Source: Runella zeae DSM 19591 (GTDB lineage: Bacteria > Bacteroidota > Bacteroidia > Cytophagales > Spirosomataceae). From it: 64,000 nucleotides of DNA. Below, piece after piece: positions 7,124-16,322 of this stretch. The notes under the pieces are model-generated. The model was not told the origin of the DNA, did no database searches, and saw only the letters and a list, made by a program, of their open reading frames with translations. Every line of letters starts with the position of its first letter. The stretch's first letter is position 1. Where the stretch lies: contig NZ_AUIF01000037.1 in the NCBI RefSeq assembly GCF_000423565.1, positions 1 through 64,000 of the forward strand. Direction: 5' to 3'. The translations under genes and the position numbers were made by a program.

Positions 7124-8794
7124 ATGAGTAGAGGAAGAAAAAAAGCTAAGTCAAGCGGATTAGATTGGGAAGGTTTGTTTCATAAATCACAAGGTGTTTA
7201 TTTTCAATTCATTCTATCAGAATTGGGTAAAAAAGCTGATTTTACAATTACTAACGACACAGGAGCGGCACTACTGGAAAAAATTAAAGCAGAGAAAGCT
7301 CAACTCATAAAAGAAAAAAAACTTAAAGTAGAAAAAGGCTTTCCACCTATTAAACCCAATGAAATTCCATTTGAAATACCCAAAAATTGGATTTGGGTTA
7401 GACTTGGCGATATTTGTAACTTTGGAAGTAGTCCTAAAGCCGAACCAAAATATATTGAAGCTACGACTTGGGTACTTGATTTGGAAGATATAGAAAAAGA
7501 TACTTCAAAGCTACTTAACAAAATAAGATTTGCCGAGCGAAACTCTTTAAGTTCTAAAAGTATATTTAAAAGTGGACAAATTCTGTATTCAAAATTAAGA
7601 CCATATTTGGATAAAGTTATTATTGCAGATGAGGACGGAGTTTGTACAACAGAAATCCTGCCAATAGAATTTTATGGGGAATCAAATCCTTTTTTTAATT
7701 TACTTGCTCTTAAAAGAAAGGATTTTCTCGAATATGTGAATAGCGTAACTAAAGGAATGAAAATGCCGCGTCTTGGCACTAAAGAAGGCCAAATGTCTCT
7801 TTTTCCATTAGCTCCACTTTCTGAACAGAATAAAATTGCTCAATTCCTTCAAGATTTCTCCAATCAAAGCCTTATTGAGGGTAAAGAGTATTTCGATTCA
7901 GAAACTGAAAAAAAGGTCATAGAGCTACACGAATCTCAATTGGCAGGCAATCAACTCTCAACCGAACTCACCCACCAACTTGATTTAGTCAAACAACTCC
8001 GCCAAGCCTTTCTGCGCGAAGCCATGCAGGGCAAACTCACTCCCTCTCTCTCTCAGGAGAGTGGGCAGGTTGAAACGGGTCAGCAGCTTTTAGCCAAAAT
8101 CAAAGCCGAAAAAGCCCAACTCATCGCCGCCAAAAAACTCAAAAAAGAAAAAGACCTGCCCCCCATCAAACCCGAAGAAATCCCGTTTGACATTCCTGAA
8201 TATTGGACTTGGTGTCGGTTGGGAGAGATTGCTTATATAGCGAGTGGAAGTACGCCGAAACCAGAGGCTTTCGTCACAAATGGCATTCCATATCTGAAAA
8301 TGTACAATTTAAGGGGGCAAAAGATTGATTTTGATTATAAGCCCCAATATATAAAGGAAGAGATTCATAATGGACAATTGAAACGTTCTAGGACTCAAAT
8401 TGGGGATGTAATTATGAACATAGTTGGGCCTCCTCTTGGGAAGCTTGCACTCATTCCAGATTCATTACCTGAATGTAATTTTAACCAAGCCGCAGTACTA
8501 ATCAGACCTTACAAATATCAAAATTTAAATAAATGGGTTTTCTGGTATCTAAATGAAATGTCAGAGATTAATTCAATTGTGACTAAAGGCGTTGCAGGCC
8601 AAGATAATATCTCTATTACGCAATCAAATAATATGAAGTTGCCTCTTCCCCCCCTTTCCGAACAGCAACGCATTGTAGAAAAGCTAGAGTCATTGATGCA
8701 AACCTGCGATGCGTTGGAGGCGAGCATCAAAGACGGGCAGCGCCAAAATGAGCAGCTTTTGCAGCAAGTGCTGCGGGAGGCGCTGAAAAAGTAA
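7124..8794 (+). CDS. hsdS: Type I restriction-modification system, S (specificity) subunit
   Basis: A 556-residue protein that recognises a bipartite DNA target for the HsdR/M/S complex. Two target-recognition domains are visible (about 80-245 and 355-520), each ending in a 'LAPLSEQNKI'/'LPPLSEQQRI' conserved helix start. The central helical spacer contains 'VKQLRQAFLREAMQGKL'. A segment of about 47 residues before each recognition domain is repeated ('KIKAEKAQLI...PPIKP.EIPF.IP..W.W.RLG'). The ATG at 7124 is preferred over an in-frame TTG at 7109. The first half is AT-rich while the central and C-terminal conserved parts are GC-rich, a mosaic that suggests exchange of the N-terminal half. 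It is 650 bp from hsdM because the toxin-antitoxin pair intervenes. Confidence 0.94.
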   Translation: MSRGRKKAKSSGLDWEGLFHKSQGVYFQFILSELGKKADFTITNDTGAALLEKIKAEKAQLIKEKKLKVEKGFPPIKPNEIPFEIPKNWIWVRLGDICNFGSSPKAEPKYIEATTWVLDLEDIEKDTSKLLNKIRFAERNSLSSKSIFKSGQILYSKLRPYLDKVIIADEDGVCTTEILPIEFYGESNPFFNLLALKRKDFLEYVNSVTKGMKMPRLGTKEGQMSLFPLAPLSEQNKIAQFLQDFSNQSLIEGKEYFDSETEKKVIELHESQLAGNQLSTELTHQLDLVKQLRQAFLREAMQGKLTPSLSQESGQVETGQQLLAKIKAEKAQLIAAKKLKKEKDLPPIKPEEIPFDIPEYWTWCRLGEIAYIASGSTPKPEAFVTNGIPYLKMYNLRGQKIDFDYKPQYIKEEIHNGQLKRSRTQIGDVIMNIVGPPLGKLALIPDSLPECNFNQAAVLIRPYKYQNLNKWVFWYLNEMSEINSIVTKGVAGQDNISITQSNNMKLPLPPLSEQQRIVEKLESLMQTCDALEASIKDGQRQNEQLLQQVLREALKK

Positions 8795-8825
8795 AGCCCG
8801 CAGTTCTCGGAGGTGTGTAAAAACG

Positions 8826-9041
8826 ATGCCGATATTTTTGACATCACCGACACGTTTATCGAAAAGCTTTAGCAGACCAAAAGAACTCACCAAAGAAGAA
8901 ATCAAGCTTCGCTTAGTGCCCTCAAAAATCTTGAAAGTTACTGAGGATGAGAGAGTGAAGATGTTTTATTGGCACGCCCTACCCGAAAATTGGGAACAAA
9001 TGCCAAAGGAAGACGGGGTTTTTAGCACTTCACTTTCGTAG
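8826..9041 (+). pseudogene. Possible decayed coding remnant downstream of hsdS
   Basis: The 296 bp between hsdS and the TonB receptor gene hold a 71-codon frame with protein-like but unrecognised sequence ('ELTKEEIKLRLVPSKILKV'). A second frame just before it reads 'NDADIFDITDTFIEKL' and then stops. The two look like pieces of one or more broken genes joined by a frameshift. The last part overlaps a terminator-like hairpin, which argues against an intact gene. No family assignment. Confidence 0.25.
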
Positions 9042-9057
9042 AAGCACCAAAACCCCG
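9014..9057. terminator. Probable terminator hairpin between hsdS remnant and TonB receptor
   Basis: The arms CGGGGTTTT (9014-9022) and AAAACCCCG (9049-9057) pair perfectly, with an inner CTTC/GAAG pairing. It lies just beyond the stop of the leftward TonB receptor gene and could end transcription from both sides. The T-run is short, so confidence is moderate. Confidence 0.5.
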
Positions 9058-9090
9058 CTTTTGCAAAAAGGCTGTTATAGGTTCGGATTT

Positions 9091-11430
9091 TTAGAATTGT
9101 ATTTTGTAGCTCAAATTAGGCAGGAGAACCGTCTCAACATCTTTGTCAACCCCTCCTGTTCTAAAATTGTATTGGTAGCCAAAGAAATCGGGCTGTTGGG
9201 TCAGATTTACTATTTTCAAAGCGATTTCTCTTGAGCTTTTTGCTTTGTTTTTTGTGTAGGCAAGCGTCAAATGCACATTCGTAATGGGGTCTGAATGAAG
9301 GGAATAGGCGCGGGTTTCATCATATACAATCGCCTTTTTGGCTTTTGTAGCTTCTTCATCAATGGGCGAAAATCTGTCTCCACCCTGAAACGTTAACCGA
9401 CCATTGATGTTAAATGTGTTCTGCTTATTTTTACCGACTTTCCACTCTTTGCCGGCCAGTAAATTTACTACGTAGTTTCTATTAAACCTTGTATCTCGCC
9501 ACACGTCATCACCTCCTTTGTATTTTGATTCAAAAATGGAGGTAGTAGCCATATAATAAAACCCATTCGAGATATACTTCTCCAAGGTTATGTCCAGACC
9601 ATAATTTCTGCCTTGCCCTTCATTGATGAGTTTCTCGGCAAAAAACCAATCTGACTGAAAATTAACAGCAGAAAACGAAGTACCCGCCATGACAGGCACG
9701 TTGAATAGTTGTTGGAAATAAGGCTCAATTTTTAGGTGCATTAGAGCGGTGATATTCCAATCATAACTCAACACAAGGTGGTGAGCCTTAGTAAAATCCA
9801 GGTTTTTGTTTACCGCTTTCTCGTCGGTAGATAATGAGTTGTTATAATACATATACAAACTCTCTATTCGGCTATGTAGCCCATAAGCCAATCCCACCGT
9901 ATGCTTTTCGCCTATGTTTTGGGCAAGCGCCATTCGTGGTTCTATGGAGTACCTGTTGTTCAGCGAAAAATATTGGGCCGTAGCACCCACATTCAGTTTT
10001 AATCCAGCAGTAAGAAATATAGAAGAGTTAGTGAATGCAGAAGACAGTACGCTGTTTCCGCTTGCGTTTACAATCTCTGTAGGGTTTTCCCCTACACTGG
10101 CTGCACGGTTCAGCAGTAGATTATAATTCAAGAATCTTACCCTTATCCCTGTTCTGTTTGTATGCTTATTTCCAAATCTTTTGTTTAAAAATGTGGATAG
10201 TGCATACTCCCAATTGGTATTCGAAATATTGCTAAAAGGCACTAATTGCTCCGACTGATTGAGAGCCTTCGTTTGCCAATCGGTCTCGTTGACTGTGGCG
10301 GATAGCGCCGTTTGTATATAGGCATTGTTTTTTAGAAAAATCTTATGGTTTACTCCCAAAGCGCCCGTCCTCATTCTGATTTTGTCTTCCTGACTATCAT
10401 CATAATATTTCCGGTCTGTGCTCTCTTTTTTAGGATTGTTGTTGGCGCTATCTATAAATCCCAAACCCCAAACGGAAAACACACCTGCTTTTTTGGTTGG
10501 AAAATGGAGTTTGAACGACAAATCCTGATACGTAATAGACGACGCACCGTCGGGTAATACAGGAGCTAATAAACCCAGCGTCGAGTACCTGTAGTTGTAC
10601 ACATACGATGATTTTCCACCTTTTTTGAAAGGGCCTTCCTGAGACGACTCCAGCCCTATAAGCCCCAATTGAATGGTTCTTTCTGTTTTTTCGGTATTTC
10701 CTTTTCGCAAATTCATATCAAACACGCCTGAAAGCGCATTGCTATATTCGGCTGGAAAGGCTCCTGTCAAAAAATCGGAATTGGCCAGCATCTGAGCGCT
10801 AAGGGCGGTTAGGGTACCACCTCCGAACGAACGCAAATCATTGAAGTGATTGGGGCTTGGTATCTCTGTGCCTTCCATTCGCCATTGTAAATAGCGGGGC
10901 GCATTACCTCTCACCACGATACCATTGTTACTATTGTTGGAGGCTACCCCCGCAAAAGCCGAGGCTAGTCTTGCGGGGTCATCAAATCCCCCTGCATACC
11001 TCGACGCTTCTTCTACGCTTAGCATCCGCGCACTCACAAGGGCAAATGGATTCAATGATTTTTGTTTATTTACCGAAGGCGTTATGGTTACTTCGTCAAG
11101 CTGTATCCTACTTTCTTCCAGCCCAATAGCCAATTGTGTTTGTTTACCCGAAACGACAAGCACTTCGCGTACTATCCTTTTGTGATAGCCTATACACGAC
11201 ACTTCTATGTCATATCTGCCGGTAGGAACAGGAGCTACTACAAACGCCCCTAAACTATCTGTGACGGCCCCGATTAATGGCTGACTATTGACGATAGAAA
11301 CAGTAGCAAACTGTATAGGTAGTGAGGTGGTTTGATCCGTAACTATACCACGTATAACCTGGTTTGATTGGGCCTTTACAAGATGAATGCTCAAGGTGAA
11401 GAGCAAGGAGCAGAAAAACTTTTGCATCAT
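9091..11430 (-). CDS. TonB-dependent outer-membrane receptor with carboxypeptidase-regulatory-like N-terminal domain
   Basis: A 779-residue outer-membrane transporter. A signal peptide (residues 1-20, cleaved near 'VKAQS') is followed by a carboxypeptidase D regulatory-like beta domain (about 25-105: 'GIVTDQTTSLPIQFATVSI', 'GYHKRIVREV'). The TonB plug comes next (about 112-235), containing 'LDEVTI', 'GIVVRGNAPRYLQWRMEGTEIP' and 'FPAEYSNALSGVFDM', then a 22-strand-type barrel ending in a C-terminal Phe. No SusD partner is adjacent, so it is not a classical Sus locus; the substrate is unknown. A readable promoter with a 20-bp inverted repeat lies upstream, and the preceding gene encodes a PAS-LuxR regulator on the same strand, probably its regulator (inference). 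Confidence 0.93.
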   Translation of the reverse strand: MMQKFFCSLLFTLSIHLVKAQSNQVIRGIVTDQTTSLPIQFATVSIVNSQPLIGAVTDSLGAFVVAPVPTGRYDIEVSCIGYHKRIVREVLVVSGKQTQLAIGLEESRIQLDEVTITPSVNKQKSLNPFALVSARMLSVEEASRYAGGFDDPARLASAFAGVASNNSNNGIVVRGNAPRYLQWRMEGTEIPSPNHFNDLRSFGGGTLTALSAQMLANSDFLTGAFPAEYSNALSGVFDMNLRKGNTEKTERTIQLGLIGLESSQEGPFKKGGKSSYVYNYRYSTLGLLAPVLPDGASSITYQDLSFKLHFPTKKAGVFSVWGLGFIDSANNNPKKESTDRKYYDDSQEDKIRMRTGALGVNHKIFLKNNAYIQTALSATVNETDWQTKALNQSEQLVPFSNISNTNWEYALSTFLNKRFGNKHTNRTGIRVRFLNYNLLLNRAASVGENPTEIVNASGNSVLSSAFTNSSIFLTAGLKLNVGATAQYFSLNNRYSIEPRMALAQNIGEKHTVGLAYGLHSRIESLYMYYNNSLSTDEKAVNKNLDFTKAHHLVLSYDWNITALMHLKIEPYFQQLFNVPVMAGTSFSAVNFQSDWFFAEKLINEGQGRNYGLDITLEKYISNGFYYMATTSIFESKYKGGDDVWRDTRFNRNYVVNLLAGKEWKVGKNKQNTFNINGRLTFQGGDRFSPIDEEATKAKKAIVYDETRAYSLHSDPITNVHLTLAYTKNKAKSSREIALKIVNLTQQPDFFGYQYNFRTGGVDKDVETVLLPNLSYKIQF

Positions 11431-11452
11431 TTTAAATAGAATTTTGATGATG

Positions 11453-11501
11453 CAAAACTATCTGCCCAGCGAGCGGGATTCAATACTGATTATTCAGTAT
11501 T
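11453..11501 (-). promoter_or_regulatory. Promoter and operator-like inverted repeat of the TonB receptor gene
   Basis: On the minus strand, TAGTTTTG (11453-11460) is an exact match to the Bacteroidota -7 consensus TAnnTTTG, with a TTG about 20 nt upstream as the -33 element. The -33 element touches a perfect inverted repeat, AATACTGA-4 nt-TCAGTATT (11482-11501). The arrangement suggests a regulator competing with or contacting RNA polymerase; the adjacent LuxR-type protein is the obvious candidate. The predicted leader is about 16 nt. Confidence 0.6.
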
Positions 11502-11508
11502 TATTGGG

Positions 11509-12294
11509 CTATATGAGTCCGAATTTGGTAGCAAATATGATGGCTTCAATGGTGTTGTTAGCGCCAAGTTTTTCCAGAAGTCGTTGCCTGTGGGTATTGA
11601 CCGTATGTACACTGATAAACAATTTATCCGAAATTTCTTTGCTCAACAAGCCCTGTTTGACAAGCCTTAGAATCTCCATTTCACGCTTGGTCAACTCCAA
11701 ACTTGGTTTAGTTTCTACGCCTGAGGATATTATTTTACCTGTCCGAAAATTGTGGATTTGGCATTTCACGGAAGATTCCTCATCTTGATTCGGTGACAAA
11801 TCGATCGTGCTCATCATAAGCCACATCTGACCCATTGCATCTAATTCTAGCAATTGATATTGATCAATCACCCGAACATACTTCCCACTAGAGTTAAGCA
11901 TTCTGAATTCATATACCGCTTTGTGATTTAGCTTTTCATCACTCGACAATTCTTTGAATAACTTTAGCGTCGATAGTCCAAGCATTGCCAAGTTATATTT
12001 ATCATCAGGATGTATTTTTGCTTCAAAAAATGCGTAATTGAGTTCCTCAAACTCTTCTCTACTGTAGCCTAACAAATGCGCATAATTCTTAGAAAAGAAA
12101 GCAATTTTGACTTCATTCAAATCAAATATCTGAATGGAAGAATTGGTCAATGCCGCCAACGTTTCCACCACAGGCTTATGTTTTTCGAGTTTTTGGTAGT
12201 CTATATTTTGAGGTTCAAATTGCAAGCTGCTCATATATTTCATTACTATTTCATATATGGCATTTCTTTGGTCAATACTTTCGTTATTTGTCAT
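11509..12294 (-). CDS. PAS-domain LuxR-family transcriptional regulator
   Basis: A 261-residue regulator. A PAS-like sensory domain occupies about residues 45-170: 'SIQIFDLNEVKIAFFSKNYAHLLGY', 'IHPDDK', and 'YEFRMLNSSGKYVRVIDQYQ', the last like a PAC motif. The C-terminal LuxR/GerE helix-turn-helix spans about 197-255: 'LTKREMEILRLVKQGLLSKEIS', 'ISVHTVNTHRQRLLEKL'. No receiver domain is present, so it probably senses a ligand or partner directly. It lies 78 bp upstream of the TonB receptor on the same strand, with a promoter and palindrome in the gap, so control of the receptor is likely but unproven. Confidence 0.88.
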   Translation of the reverse strand: MTNNESIDQRNAIYEIVMKYMSSLQFEPQNIDYQKLEKHKPVVETLAALTNSSIQIFDLNEVKIAFFSKNYAHLLGYSREEFEELNYAFFEAKIHPDDKYNLAMLGLSTLKLFKELSSDEKLNHKAVYEFRMLNSSGKYVRVIDQYQLLELDAMGQMWLMMSTIDLSPNQDEESSVKCQIHNFRTGKIISSGVETKPSLELTKREMEILRLVKQGLLSKEISDKLFISVHTVNTHRQRLLEKLGANNTIEAIIFATKFGLI

Positions 12295-12622
12295 GCTTTG
12301 TTGGCTACAATTTTATGTAAAATGGTTGTATTTTCGGTCTCTTTTTAGGCTGACCGATGAGGGTTTGAAGCTTTGTATTCGGGTGGGGTTTTGAAGTATG
12401 TTTCCACACGTATAAAAGTCAAAAAGAGTACATGAGTTTAATTTAGTTTCTTTGTCCCTCGCCTTACCACAGATACAATGTTGGTGGCTTAATATTTTAC
12501 TCAATAAATACTATTCTGTACTTTTTATCTTTAACCATTCTGAATATAAAGTTTCTTCTTGTACTTCAGTTGGGTTTCAAAGAGGATATTGTAGTCATCA
12601 GGGTATCTAGAAAATAACACAA
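12295..12622. other. Intergenic region upstream of the LuxR gene and the integrase remnant
   Basis: This 328-bp AT-rich stretch has no convincing gene or RNA. A 63-codon leftward frame inside it shows no family features. It should contain the promoter of the leftward LuxR gene. No clear operator or -7 box was found. Confidence 0.45.
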
Positions 12623-13108
12623 ATGGCAACTAAAAAAGTATACATTGACATGCGTCGCCCGCTCCAATTAGGCCAATACCCCCTTTACCTTCGCGTCACC
12701 AAAGATAGAAAATCCCGCTATGTGTCGTTAGGCTTTTCATGTAAAAAAGAATTATGGGATGAGGCTAACAACCTCCCCAAAAAACGCCACCCCCTCTATA
12801 AAGAAATTACGATTGCCATCGAAAAGGCAAAACTGGAAGCAAATCGGGAGATTCTCAACTTACATAACGGCGACCAAGACTTTTCTACGGAAGAACTCAA
12901 AAACAACCTGCTGGCCGATAAACGCAAAAGCAAGCTGACTGTTTTTGAATACTTTGATAGTTATGTAGGACAACTTAAAGCCAATGACAAAATCGGTTCG
13001 GCCAATATCTATCATTCCACTAAAAAAAGTATCATGGACTTTCGTAACGGGAGAGACATGGAGTTTTCGGACGTGACACCATCGACGAGTCCAGTCCAAA
13101 CAGATTGA
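12623..13108 (+). pseudogene. Tyrosine recombinase (phage-integrase family), truncated to its N-terminal domains
   Basis: The frame encodes the N-terminal arm-type DNA-binding domain of Bacteroidota tyrosine recombinases ('MRRPLQLGQYPLYLRVTKDRKSRYVSLGFSCKKELWD', about residues 7-45 in total) and the start of the SAM-like core-binding domain ('LTVFEYFDSYVGQLKANDKIGSANIYHSTKKS', broken here across about 110-145). It then stops after 161 codons. The catalytic domain with R-H-R-Y residues is absent. Sequence typical of the family ends around 13080, where it joins an hsdR fragment. This is a deletion scar, so the protein cannot recombine DNA. Confidence 0.85.
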
Positions 13109-13691
13109 TTTGAGTCGGCTGAATTTTGAGCAATTATGCCTTGAATTCCCCGAAAAGAAACAGAAGAACATTCAATTTGCCGACCTGTGGGAACGGTTGG
13201 AGATCAAGCTTAAACAGATGCTGGCTCAAAATAAAACAAGAGGGTCGTTTCTGGCCAACTTCCAACAGGTCATTGACGATTATAACTCGGGCAGTCTTTC
13301 CATTGAAGAAGCCTACGAAGCTCTCATCCGACAGGCGGAAGCCTTGAATGAAGAACAACAGCGTGCTGCCAAAAACGAAATGACGGAAGCGGAGCAGGAG
13401 TTGTTTGATTTGTTAAAGAAAGAAAAGCTCACCAAAGAAGAAGAAAAAAGCGTCAAGCTTGCCGCCCAGACCTTACTTGAAAAACTGTTTGACGCCAAAA
13501 ACAAAATCCTGATTCAGGAATGGCACAAAGAAAAAACCACGCAGGAAAAGGTGAGATGGGAAATTCAGCAAATCCTCGGACAACACCTGCCCGAACCCGG
13601 CTATAACCGTTTGGTCTTTTCTCAAAAAGTGGATGTCACCTTTCAGCACTTCTATGGACTGGCGCAGATGGGACTGGGATTTGTGGCTTAA
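13077..13691 (+). pseudogene. 3' fragment of a second type I restriction gene (hsdR C-terminal domain)
   Basis: An open frame with no normal start (best in-frame start is TTG at 13110) encodes about 200 residues matching the C-terminal helical domain of type I R subunits (DUF3387-like). It begins 'IDLSRLNFEQLCLEF' and continues with 'FLANFQQVIDDYNSGS', 'ALNEEQQRAAKNEMTEAE' and 'PEPGYNRLVFSQKVD'. The nuclease and helicase domains are missing. It differs in type from the complete hsdR at 2577, so it derives from another system. It is joined directly to the truncated integrase, which marks a deletion or recombination between two mobile regions. Confidence 0.8.
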
Positions 13692-13911
13692 AAAAACAGG
13701 AATACTTATGAAAAGTAAAAGCGTTTCAACATAATTCAGGATGCACTGTGTATACGGAACAAAAAGCAATATATCATATGCCTTAACTACGGTTGGATAA
13801 CTATTTCATTCATTTTTGTATGTCCGATTAAGAGTATCCAAATGTTATTACGTATCTTGCTGTGGAATCACCTATGAAAAATTTCTATTCCGTTCGTTCC
13901 TCCTCAACTTT

Positions 13912-15747
13912 ATGACCTGGACTTCTAATAAGATTCTATTTCTTTTTTTTCTTTTAGCAATTAGCCTCATAAGCTGTGTTGAAAAATTTCCGTATTATCG
14001 GGGTGATACGTTAGTTATGAGTCAATCTATAGCGACACGGCCGACCATAAGCGGCTGCCAGGTAAGTTATAGTATCAATATAACAGGGGTGCAAAATGCG
14101 TCTGCCATCAATGGTTGGATACGCAGCAGCTTCAGCAGCTTCGCACAGGCGGGCACCTATTTGCAGTTTATAGAACGCACCGGCGGAAGTGTTGTCCTGA
14201 ATGTAATTTTCAGAGAACAGGATGCTTTGCCCTATTCAACCACTCCCGGTGTATTTGCCTTCAGAAACTATACATTAGGCACACTCGAAGGCAACACCCT
14301 TACGCTCAACCGAGACTATGCATGGACCGAAGCGACCATCCGCAAGGCCGTCATGTATCATTTAGGTTTGTTTTTGGGAATGCCTCCTAATCAACAGGAT
14401 GCGGCAAGTATCATGTCTCCGCTTCTAACTATAAACCCGTCAGCTACTGTCCTTACAACCGGTGATATTGCGAGTCTTAAAACATTGTATCCTCAGACGC
14501 TTCCCATTACAATAACGGGTCGCAATGCGGTTGTGAATCCCAGAGGAACCTTATTTACGGTCAGTTTACAAAATCCGCAAAAATTTCTCATAAAAGAGGT
14601 GGGTATTAGCTGGACTGATGAATTTGGAAATACAGGCACTGTCAACCGATCACTCAACGGGAGCATCGAGGTATTGTCTCAAACTTATCAGGTTCTCTCT
14701 CTGCAACCAAACCGTACCTATACCTGCCGTCCCTATATTCAAACGGAATGTCAGACCATCATGGGTAATGCCTTTGTTTTGCGTACTCCTTCTTCCGGTT
14801 CATGGAATAATTTAGGCAGTTTACCTTTCAGTGAGCGTAAAGGGAGTACTGTCATTACAACCCCTGAACTATGGGGAAGTGCCTATATAATCGGAGGAGA
14901 GTTGGCCGGTGGACAAACGACCAATGAAATGTGGCAATTTTCGGCTCAAACAAACAGTTGGCAAATCCGCAAAGCATTTCCCGGAGCTGTCCGAACCGGA
15001 GCGGTAGGGTTTGCAATAGGAACTAAGCTGTACTATGGATTGGGGAATGCACCCAATTTACTTGCTTCCCAATTGCGCGATTGGTGGGAATATGATACTT
15101 CAACGGATCTATGGACACAGAAAAAAGACTATCCCGGTACGTTACGTTCGATGGCCAGTGCTTTTTCGTATCAAAGCAACGGCTTGGTTACCTTGGGCAT
15201 TACCTGGACACCGTCGGGGAGTAACAGTTTATTCGGTTCCTATAATCGAACGACCTACCGGTATACTGCCGGCAATGACACATGGAGCTATGTAGGGGAT
15301 TCGCCCATCAATGTAGCCTTTCCCATCGGAAGTTTTCGACTAAAGGGAGCCGGATTTATATTATTAACCAATCGTGAATTTTGGCGATTGGATCTTCAAT
15401 CTGCATCTTGGAATAGTTTGGCAAGTTTTCCAACTGACATAGTCATTAACCAAACTCAGCCAGTCGCAATTACCGCCGGTACTTCTGATGCCGTAGCCAT
15501 CAATACGAATGGCTTTTTTGGATTATCTGCATTTATCAACAATGCCAATCCATCGTATTTGAAGAAATGGTGGCAATATTCCATGTTAAATAATACATGG
15601 ACACAATTGCCGGGTTCAACGATTGACAATCGTCATAACTGTATCACCTTCTCTCTGGGTGAAAAAATTTATATACTCGGCGGGCAGCACACCACCCAAG
15701 GCGGTGGCCTTACTAATTTGAGGGATTGGTGGGAGTATAATCCGTAA
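13912..15747 (+). CDS. Lipoprotein with degenerate matrixin-like domain and kelch-type repeats
   Basis: A 611-residue exported lipoprotein. From the ATG at 13912 a lipoprotein signal is seen (hydrophobic core, lipobox 'LISC', Cys22); the open frame extends upstream to 13816 but would bury it. Residues about 35-190 follow the metzincin/matrixin plan: a 'LNRDYAWTE' strand, the zinc helix position and a Met-turn 'SIMSP' (166-170). The zinc motif reads 'YHLGLFLGMPP', so all three His ligands and the catalytic Glu are lost. Residues about 230-300 look like an Fn3-type domain, and 300-611 hold kelch-type repeats ('YIIGGE', 'WWEYDT', 'YILGGQ'). It is probably a non-catalytic binding protein on the cell surface or in the periplasm. 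A paralogue lies at 55119-56525. Confidence 0.8.
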   Translation: MTWTSNKILFLFFLLAISLISCVEKFPYYRGDTLVMSQSIATRPTISGCQVSYSINITGVQNASAINGWIRSSFSSFAQAGTYLQFIERTGGSVVLNVIFREQDALPYSTTPGVFAFRNYTLGTLEGNTLTLNRDYAWTEATIRKAVMYHLGLFLGMPPNQQDAASIMSPLLTINPSATVLTTGDIASLKTLYPQTLPITITGRNAVVNPRGTLFTVSLQNPQKFLIKEVGISWTDEFGNTGTVNRSLNGSIEVLSQTYQVLSLQPNRTYTCRPYIQTECQTIMGNAFVLRTPSSGSWNNLGSLPFSERKGSTVITTPELWGSAYIIGGELAGGQTTNEMWQFSAQTNSWQIRKAFPGAVRTGAVGFAIGTKLYYGLGNAPNLLASQLRDWWEYDTSTDLWTQKKDYPGTLRSMASAFSYQSNGLVTLGITWTPSGSNSLFGSYNRTTYRYTAGNDTWSYVGDSPINVAFPIGSFRLKGAGFILLTNREFWRLDLQSASWNSLASFPTDIVINQTQPVAITAGTSDAVAINTNGFFGLSAFINNANPSYLKKWWQYSMLNNTWTQLPGSTIDNRHNCITFSLGEKIYILGGQHTTQGGGLTNLRDWWEYNP

Positions 15748-15752
15748 GAATT

Positions 15753-16316
15753 TTATGGATTGAAAATAACCTGATGATTTGTATTGTCAATTGAGAAAGA
15801 ACCAAACCTTTGTAACGCAGATTGACCTAATAAAAGAGGTGCCCTTTCATTATCTATAATTGAAGCTTCAACATTTTTTAGTTCAGATGGACCAATTTTG
15901 ACCGTACGGAGTCTGATTTTCAAACCCACATTTATGCTACCATCAGCAGTTTGATAGGATTGTTCCCCAATAATATCCTCTCTCGCAATGCTTCCTTGTT
16001 TAATTAAAAATGCTGCTTCAATAGTGGAGATGGTAATATCAGACGCCCCTGTGTCAAAGATAAAATCCATTTTAACGCCATTAATTTCAACAGGAATTGT
16101 ATTTACGCCTCCTTCGCTATTTAAAGGAATACTAAATCTTTCTGATATTAGGTTGGATTCAGGTTCTTGATTTTTAGTATTTTTTTGTTGTGTATCAGGT
16201 GCTTCTGCTTGATTGATATTAGAATTTTGTAAAGATGCACGTCGACCAGAGCCTGAGCAGTTCTTACAACTGCTAATACCTATCAGTAAGAGTAAATAAA
16301 TTAATAATCGGAGCAT
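15753..16316 (-). CDS. Retropepsin-like aspartic protease lipoprotein
   Basis: A 187-residue protein with a lipoprotein signal (lipobox 'ISSC', Cys17), a polar Asn/Gln linker (about 20-58), and a single retropepsin-type domain. The catalytic motif 'DTGAS' is at 88-92, preceded by 'FIF' and followed by the 'LLGQSALQRFG' strand-turn typical of clan AA bacterial proteases. Such proteins act as dimers and cleave proteins in the periplasm or at the membrane surface. It is last in the leftward operon with the tubulin-like and Hsp70/actin-like NTPases, 6 bp after the coiled-coil gene, so it is likely a processing enzyme for that system (inference). Confidence 0.85.
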   Translation of the reverse strand: MLRLLIYLLLLIGISSCKNCSGSGRRASLQNSNINQAEAPDTQQKNTKNQEPESNLISERFSIPLNSEGGVNTIPVEINGVKMDFIFDTGASDITISTIEAAFLIKQGSIAREDIIGEQSYQTADGSINVGLKIRLRTVKIGPSELKNVEASIIDNERAPLLLGQSALQRFGSFSIDNTNHQVIFNP

Positions 16317-16322
16317 TAAGTG

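Noticed and set aside
13816-13911. N-terminal extension of the kelch lipoprotein
   Set aside because: It would bury the lipoprotein signal that begins at the ATG at 13912.
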